Shown one piece after another: positions 58,314 through 64,000 of a DNA stretch of 64,000 nucleotides; position 1 is the stretch's first letter; every line of letters starts with the position of its first letter. The stretch is taken from contig NZ_JAPPUX010000005.1 of assembly GCF_026712185.1 (NCBI RefSeq), forward strand, positions 422,262 to 486,261. Direction: 5' to 3'. The position numbers and the translations under genes were made by a program. This stretch comes from Nocardioides pini. GTDB lineage: Bacteria; Actinomycetota; Actinomycetes; Propionibacteriales; Nocardioidaceae. The notes under the pieces were generated by a model. It was given only the letters and a program-made list of their open reading frames with translations. It was not told the origin of the DNA and searched no databases.

Positions 58314-61300
58314 GTGGTCGCTCGAGAGTCACACCGTGCAGGAGGCCTCGTCGGCCTCGTCCTCCTCGTCCTGGCGGTCGTGGTGTCGCCGCTCTCCGCG
58401 GCCCATGCGGCGCCCGGGGATGCGGGGACCATCACCGGCACCGTCTTCGACCCCGACTTCGTCGAGGCCTCCGGTGCGACGGTCACGCTCTACAACGCGT
58501 CGAAGGTCGCGGTGGGCAGCCCGCAGGTCACCGGTGCCGACGGGACCTACGAGTTCGACGGCCTCGACGGCACGTACTACGTGGGCGCCACCAAGGCCGG
58601 CGTGGGCACGGTGTTCTACGACGGCGCGACCAGCCTCTCCGCCGCCGACGCGATCGTGGTCGACCCGGACTTCGGGGAGTTCGCCGACCTCCAGCTGGTG
58701 GCGCCACCCGTCATCGCCGGCACGGTGAGCGGCCCGGGAGGACCGCTCGAGGGCGCCGACGTCACCGCCTACGAGTACGACGCGGAGGACGACTTCTGGT
58801 TCTCGACGGCCTTCGCCAGCACGGACGCGACCGGTCACTACACGTTCGCCGGTCTCGCGCCGAAGGCCTACCGCCTGCGCTTCAGCGCGGTCGGCCACAC
58901 GGCGGAGTTCTGGAACAACAAGACCTCGGTCTCGACCGCGGACGACGTCACCGTGGTCGCCGGGGCCGTCCAGCAGGTCGACGCCACGCTCGCCGCGCTG
59001 ACACCCGTCTCAGGCCGCGTGACGGGCACCGGCGGCGCCAACCTCGCCAACGCCAGCGTGACCGCCGAGCAGCAGGTCACCCAGTTCGGTGACACCTTCT
59101 GGGACGAGGTCGACTTCGCCTCCACCGCAGCGGACGGCACGTACACGCTCCGCGTGCCGGCCGGCCTGACCCGCATTCGCTTCGCGGCGACGGGCTACCT
59201 CACCGAGTACTACAACGACGCCCTCGACGCCGACAACGCGCAGCAGCTCCAGGTCGCGCAGTCCGCGGTCACGAACATCAACGCCGCGCTCACCACGGGC
59301 GGCAAGATCTCCGGACTCGTCCGCAACGCCGGCAGCACCGGGATCCCCAGCGTGTCGGTGACGGCGTACCGCCTCGTGGGTGGCACCTGGCAGATGTCCG
59401 GGAGCGGCTTCTCCGACAGCTCCGGCGCGTACGCCGTCGACGGGCTGCGCACCGGCACCTACCGGCTGCAGTTCTCGACCTCCGGCAACGGTGGCTACCT
59501 CCCCGAGTACTACCAGGACAAGGACACCCTCGAGACCGCCACCGACATCGCCGTCACCCAGGGCGCGACGGCCACGGCCAACGCGACCCTCGACCTCGGC
59601 GGCAAGATCTCCGGCAACGTCACGGGGCCCTCGGGCGCCGTCGTCGGCGCGAGCGTCGTCCTCTACACGCCGAGCCGCTTCTCGTCCTCGGGCTGGGGCT
59701 GGAACGACTCGACGAGCACCACGGCCGGTGGCGCCTACGCCTTCGACGGCCTGGCCCCCGGCCCGTACCGGGTGTGCGTGGACTCGGCTGCGGGTCTCGC
59801 ACCGGAGTGCTGGAACGACAAGCCCGAGGTGTTCCTGGCCGACACGATCACGGCGGCGAAGAACAGCACCACGACCGCGAGCTTCGCGCTGGCGGCGGCA
59901 CGCAAGATCACCGGCACGGTGAGCTCGCGCGCCGGTGCCGTCCTCGCCAGTCCGTCGGTGTCGGTCTACCGCAAGCTCACCGGTCCGGACGGTGCCTTCT
60001 GGTCGTTCTCCAGCTCCGCGACACCTGGGGCGGGCGGTGCGTACTCGGTGGACGTGGCACCCGGCACCTACCGGGTGTCCGCCACCGCCAACGAGCACCG
60101 GTCCGGCTGGTTCACGGATCCGGCGAACCCGACCCGGCCGGCCAGGATCGTCGTCGCTGCCGGTGCCGACCAGACCGGCAAGGACATCGCCCTGGACCGG
60201 TACGGCCGGGTGAGCGGCACCGTGAGCGGACCTTCGGGAGCCATCACCGGGGCCACCGTCCGGCTCTACCGCTGGTCCAACCCGAGCTTCGTCCCAGTCG
60301 GCTCGGTGCTGACGACCGCCGGCGGTGCGTACACGCTCACCGGCCTCAACCCCGGCAACTATCGCGCCGGCTTCACGGCCACCGGGACGACGCCGGAGTT
60401 CAACCTCGACAAGGCCGACGTCGAGCTCGCCGACGACGTCGCGGTGGCGCTGAACGGCACCGCCACCGTCAACGCCACCCTCGCCTCCAACCAGCGCACG
60501 ATGTCCGGCACCGTCACCGCCGCGGCCGGCGGTGCGGCGCTCGGTGGCGTCGACGTCGAGGTGGAGCGCCGGGTGCAGACGCAGGACGACGTCAGGTGGC
60601 GCTCCGTGGCCGACCTGACCACGCCGGCCGACGGGACGTGGAGCGCCAGCGTGCCCGACGGCACCTACCGGGTCCGCTTCTCACGGAGCGGCTACCTCGG
60701 CCAGTGGTACTCGGGCGCCACGACCGAGGCTGCGGCCACGCCTGTGGTCGTGAACGGCAGCAACCGCACGGGCCTGAACGCCGCGCTGGTGCGGGCCGGC
60801 ACGATCAGCGGCACGGTCAGCGGGCCGTCGGGACCCCTCGACGACGCCTACGTCACCGTCTACCGCGAGGTCGCCCCCGGCGACTTCGAGGACGTGGACT
60901 ACGCCTCCTCGAGCCCGACCGGCGCGTGGTCCGTCGACTCCCTGCTGCCCGGCACCTACGTCGTCGAGATCGGCGCCGACCGGTTCGTGACGGAGTACTG
61001 GAACGACAAGCCCTCCCTCGCGACCGCGGACCGCATCGTCGTCGGGACCGGCAGCACGGTGACCGCCGACGCCACCCTGGCCGCGGCCCGGACGATCTCC
61101 GGCGCGGTCACCGGACCTACCGGCTCGCCCCTGTCCGGCGCCGACGTCACCGTCGAGGCCAGGTACGACGACGGCGAAGGCGGCTTCTACTGGGACTACT
61201 ACACCGACGCGACCACCACCGCCACGGGCACGTGGACGGCCTACGTCCGTCCCGGCACCTACCGGATCGAGTTCCAGCACAGCGGGTACCTCGCGGAGTG

Positions 61301-64000
61301 GTGGAACGACGCCGCCACCGCCGGCGCCGCCCAGGCCGTGGTGGTCTCCGCCTCCGACGTGGGATCGATCAACGCCCAGCTGGCTGCCGCCGCGGTCCTC
61401 AGGGGACGGGTGTCCGGACCGGACGGACCTGTCTCGGCACAGGTGCGTGTCTACCCGGCGGCTGCCACCGACCTCGCGTCGGCGCAGGTCCTGGCCAGCG
61501 ACTTCACCGGCTCCGACGGTGACTACGTCATCGACACCCTGCCCGCGGGCAGCTACAAGGTCCGCTTCGAGTCGTACCGACTGATCCCGGAGTTCCACCT
61601 CGACAAGCCCGACCTGGCGTCCGCCACCCCGGTCACGCTGTCGAACGCCGCGCCCCTGACGGTGGACGCGACCCTGGCGAGGGGCCGGGCGATCACGGGC
61701 ACGGTCACCGGCGTGGGTGGAGCCATCGACACCGCGAGCGTGTCCTTCTACCAGCTGCAGCTGGGCGGTGGCTACGCCTTCGTCGACTCCGACAGCACCG
61801 ACGCCGACGGGGTCTACCGAGCCCACCTGCCCTCCGGCACCTACAAGGTGAGCATCTCGGCGTACGACAACCGCGTCTCGGAGTGGTGGAACAACGCGGC
61901 CACGCAGGCAGCAGCCGGCACGGTCGTCCTCGGCACCGCCACCGACGTGACGGGGATAGACGCCGTCCTCGACGACGGCGCCACCGTCACGGGCACGGTG
62001 ACCTTCCCGCAGCGGCTCTCCGGCTGGGACAGCCGGGTCGTCGTCCGCGACGCCACGACCGGCGCGTTCGCGGGCAGCGCCGCGGTGAACGCCCACACCA
62101 ACGCCTACTCGGTCAGCAACCTGGTCCCCGGCACCTACCGTGCCGAGTTCGCCCGCGACCCGGGCTACGACGTCGCGGAGGCGCAGTTCTACAACGGCAA
62201 GGCGGAGCACCTTGGCGTGGGCACCTCGCAGACGTTCACCCTCGCGGCCGCCGCCACCCAGCCGGGCGTCAGCGCCGTCCTGGTCGAGGGCGGGCGGTTC
62301 ACCGGCCGGGTGCGGGACACGTCGTTGAACCCCGTCGCCGGCTGCGTCGTGACGGCCTACAGCAGCGACGGGTCCCGGGTCACGCGCGACTCGCGCCCCT
62401 CCGGCGCCGATGGCACCTTCGTCGTCCCCGGCCTCACCACGGGCAGCTACCTGCTCCGGGTCGTCGGGGGCGGCTGCGGCGACACCACGTCGTGGTACGA
62501 CGGCGCAGGCACGCTCTCGCCGTCGGCGGGGAGCGCCGTCGGGGTGTCGGCGACCCGCGCGACGAGCACGGCCGTGCCCAACGACCTCGTCGTCGGCCCG
62601 CCCGACGCGCCGCCGATGGTCAACAACACGCTGCCGACGATCAGCGACGCCACCCCCGACGTGGGCCAGACGCTCACCGCCACCGCCGGCACCTGGACGC
62701 CGTCCGACGGCAGCTACGCCTACCAGTGGCTCGCCGGTGGCAGCCCCGTCCCTGGCGCGACGACGAGCAGCTACACCGTGGTCGCAGGCGACGTCGGGAA
62801 GACGATCGCGGTGCGGGTGACCGCGTCCAGGGCCGGCTTCACCAGCGCGAGCGCCACGTCGGCGGCCACCGCGGCAGTGCCTGTGCCGCCCACCATGACG
62901 AGCACGGCACCGCCGACCATCAGTGACACCACGCCCGCAGTGGCGCAGTCGCTCACCGCGACCCCGGGCACGTGGAACCCCTCCGACGGCAGCTACGCCT
63001 ACCAGTGGCTCGCCGACGGCACGCCCATCGCGGGCGCCACCACGGCGGCGTACACGGTCGCTGCCGGAGACCTCGGCAAGGTGCTGGCGGTGCGGGTGAC
63101 GGCCTCGAAGGCCGGCTTCGTGACCGCGAGCGCCACCTCGGCCGCCACGTCGGCCGTCGGACCGCAACCACAGGTGACCAACACCGCGCTGCCGACGATC
63201 AGCAACCCGACCCCCGAGGTCGGCCAGGTGCTCACGGCCACCGACGGCACCTGGACCCCCGACGGCCTCACCTTCGCCTACCAGTGGCGCTCGGACGGGA
63301 CCGACATCGCGGGGGCCACCTCGAAGACCTACCAGGTCCCGGCGGGGCAGCTCGGCAAGAAGCTGTCCGTCCGGGTCACCGGGTCGAAGGCCGAGCACCT
63401 GCCCGGCTCCGCGACCTCGGCCGAGACCGCTGCGGTGGTGGAGACCACGACGATCTACAACACCGTCGCCCCATCCATCAGCGACCCCACGCCGACGGTG
63501 GGCGAGCCACTGACGGCCACGTCCGGCGCCTGGACGCCGGCCGACGCCACGTTCACCTACCAGTGGCTGGCCGACGGCACCGCGATCGCGGGTGCGACGA
63601 CCAGCGGCTACACGCCGGCGGCCGGTGACGTGGGGAAGAAGCTCTCGGTGCGGGTCACGGCGTCGAAGTCCGGGTGGACGAGTGCCAGTGTGACCTCGGC
63701 GCAGACGTCTGCGGTGGTGCTGCCGTCGATCTTCAACACCGCCCTGCCGGCCATCAGCGACACCACACCCGACGTGGGCCAGGCGCTGACCGCGACCAGT
63801 GGCACGTGGAACCCCTCGGACGCCACGTTCGCGTTCCAGTGGCTGGCCGACGGCACCGCGATCGCGGGGGCGACGTCCAGTGGCTACACGCCGGTGGCCG
63901 GCGACGTGGGCAAGAAGCTGTCGGTGCGGGTCATGGCCTCGAAGTCCGGGTGGACGAGTGCCGCTGCGACCTCGGCACAGACGTCCGCCGTGGCTGCTGT
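58314..64000 (+). CDS. Giant secreted protein with CnaB/carboxypeptidase-regulatory-like repeats and Ig-like repeats, 3' end outside window
   Basis: At least 1895 codons, open to the window end. GTG 58314 has GGAG 8 bases upstream. The signal peptide (GGLVGLVLLVLAVVVSPLSAAHAA) is followed by about 14 units of about 98 residues. Each opens with a strand like TITGTV, ISGTVSGPSG or ITGTVTG (near 58429, 58710, 59005, 59302, 59605, 59905, 60210, 60495, 60805, 61090, 61395, 61690, 61985, 62290) and carries G(T/A)YR(V/I)xF and an aromatic E(F/Y/W)(W/Y)N(D/N) motif. From about 62620, at least five units of about 90 residues follow, each with LPTISDxTPxVGQxLTATxGTW and YQWLADGTxIAGAT motifs. Probably a surface fibre or adhesin. 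Confidence 0.9.
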   Translation, partial: MVARESHRAGGLVGLVLLVLAVVVSPLSAAHAAPGDAGTITGTVFDPDFVEASGATVTLYNASKVAVGSPQVTGADGTYEFDGLDGTYYVGATKAGVGTVFYDGATSLSAADAIVVDPDFGEFADLQLVAPPVIAGTVSGPGGPLEGADVTAYEYDAEDDFWFSTAFASTDATGHYTFAGLAPKAYRLRFSAVGHTAEFWNNKTSVSTADDVTVVAGAVQQVDATLAALTPVSGRVTGTGGANLANASVTAEQQVTQFGDTFWDEVDFASTAADGTYTLRVPAGLTRIRFAATGYLTEYYNDALDADNAQQLQVAQSAVTNINAALTTGGKISGLVRNAGSTGIPSVSVTAYRLVGGTWQMSGSGFSDSSGAYAVDGLRTGTYRLQFSTSGNGGYLPEYYQDKDTLETATDIAVTQGATATANATLDLGGKISGNVTGPSGAVVGASVVLYTPSRFSSSGWGWNDSTSTTAGGAYAFDGLAPGPYRVCVDSAAGLAPECWNDKPEVFLADTITAAKNSTTTASFALAAARKITGTVSSRAGAVLASPSVSVYRKLTGPDGAFWSFSSSATPGAGGAYSVDVAPGTYRVSATANEHRSGWFTDPANPTRPARIVVAAGADQTGKDIALDRYGRVSGTVSGPSGAITGATVRLYRWSNPSFVPVGSVLTTAGGAYTLTGLNPGNYRAGFTATGTTPEFNLDKADVELADDVAVALNGTATVNATLASNQRTMSGTVTAAAGGAALGGVDVEVERRVQTQDDVRWRSVADLTTPADGTWSASVPDGTYRVRFSRSGYLGQWYSGATTEAAATPVVVNGSNRTGLNAALVRAGTISGTVSGPSGPLDDAYVTVYREVAPGDFEDVDYASSSPTGAWSVDSLLPGTYVVEIGADRFVTEYWNDKPSLATADRIVVGTGSTVTADATLAAARTISGAVTGPTGSPLSGADVTVEARYDDGEGGFYWDYYTDATTTATGTWTAYVRPGTYRIEFQHSGYLAEWWNDAATAGAAQAVVVSASDVGSINAQLAAAAVLRGRVSGPDGPVSAQVRVYPAAATDLASAQVLASDFTGSDGDYVIDTLPAGSYKVRFESYRLIPEFHLDKPDLASATPVTLSNAAPLTVDATLARGRAITGTVTGVGGAIDTASVSFYQLQLGGGYAFVDSDSTDADGVYRAHLPSGTYKVSISAYDNRVSEWWNNAATQAAAGTVVLGTATDVTGIDAVLDDGATVTGTVTFPQRLSGWDSRVVVRDATTGAFAGSAAVNAHTNAYSVSNLVPGTYRAEFARDPGYDVAEAQFYNGKAEHLGVGTSQTFTLAAAATQPGVSAVLVEGGRFTGRVRDTSLNPVAGCVVTAYSSDGSRVTRDSRPSGADGTFVVPGLTTGSYLLRVVGGGCGDTTSWYDGAGTLSPSAGSAVGVSATRATSTAVPNDLVVGPPDAPPMVNNTLPTISDATPDVGQTLTATAGTWTPSDGSYAYQWLAGGSPVPGATTSSYTVVAGDVGKTIAVRVTASRAGFTSASATSAATAAVPVPPTMTSTAPPTISDTTPAVAQSLTATPGTWNPSDGSYAYQWLADGTPIAGATTAAYTVAAGDLGKVLAVRVTASKAGFVTASATSAATSAVGPQPQVTNTALPTISNPTPEVGQVLTATDGTWTPDGLTFAYQWRSDGTDIAGATSKTYQVPAGQLGKKLSVRVTGSKAEHLPGSATSAETAAVVETTTIYNTVAPSISDPTPTVGEPLTATSGAWTPADATFTYQWLADGTAIAGATTSGYTPAAGDVGKKLSVRVTASKSGWTSASVTSAQTSAVVLPSIFNTALPAISDTTPDVGQALTATSGTWNPSDATFAFQWLADGTAIAGATSSGYTPVAGDVGKKLSVRVMASKSGWTSAAATSAQTSAVAA

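Noticed and set aside
60681..63398. 905-codon open frame on the minus strand
   Set aside because: Shadow of the repeat protein running rightward from 58314; its regularity simply mirrors the repeats.

Overview
The window is high-GC actinobacterial DNA with strong G/C third-position bias, GTG/TTG starts and many 4-base ATGA/GTGA gene overlaps. The gene content (two-subunit 2-oxoacid dehydrogenase, HelD-family RNA polymerase remodeller, MprAB-like pair, SigK-like sigma locus, coiled-coil pair with a DivIVA-like domain) fits the Nocardioidaceae, most likely a Nocardioides relative. This is inferred from the sequence alone. There is no rRNA, tRNA, CRISPR array, insertion sequence or recognisable prophage; the one holin-family protein is a chromosomal membrane protein.

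Layout. 1-2943: end of an acyl-CoA carboxylase alpha subunit coupled to an acyl-CoA dehydrogenase (acyl-CoA catabolism). 2984-7182: small secreted, MmcQ/YjbR and acyltransferase-like genes, then a leftward AraC-VOC-cupin-PIMT operon. 7385-9059: ECF sigma factor with a single-pass membrane partner. 9133-18351: the most coherent block, eight leftward genes: molybdopterin oxidoreductase, fasciclin lipoprotein, SigK-like sigma, RskA-like anti-sigma, FAD oxidoreductase-DUF1365 fusion, two cyclopropane-fatty-acid-synthase-type methyltransferases and a DUF1295 membrane reductase. It gathers in one place genes resembling the mycobacterial SigK regulon. Two members share a promoter-like motif with identical 15-base spacing. 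18384-21041: enoyl-CoA hydratase, two SDRs and a membrane protein. 21044-24348: secreted protein of unknown function and the HelD-type ATPase.

24458-28527 has a weaker GC bias and holds a GH16-like lipoprotein, a GT2 glycosyltransferase, a methyltransferase and an extended SDR: a possible surface-glycan cassette. 28572-34122: PhzE-like fused anthranilate-type synthase, sulfatase lipoprotein and PabA/PabB for p-aminobenzoate. 34181-36290: sensor kinase and response regulator. 36386-40506: unknown proteins, a DUF4241-like gene flanked by a duplicated piece of the neighbouring fructosamine-kinase gene, an LMW tyrosine phosphatase and a 4-TM protein. 40565-44105: VanZ-like protein, HisC-type aminotransferase, metallophosphoesterase, Xi-class GST.

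44443-48840 encodes a 1465-residue secreted protein with two almost identical 231-residue modules and an LPDTG motif lacking the rest of a sorting signal. 49131-52894 is a 2-oxoacid dehydrogenase E1alpha-E1beta-E2 operon ending in a four-copy inverted-repeat element. 54100-56596 encodes two overlapping coiled-coil proteins, the second with a DivIVA-like start, reminiscent of the Scy/FilP polarisome proteins. 56658-58133 is an acyl-CoA carboxylase carboxyltransferase. 58314 to the window end is a giant secreted protein with about 14 CnaB/carboxypeptidase-regulatory-like units followed by at least five Ig-like units.
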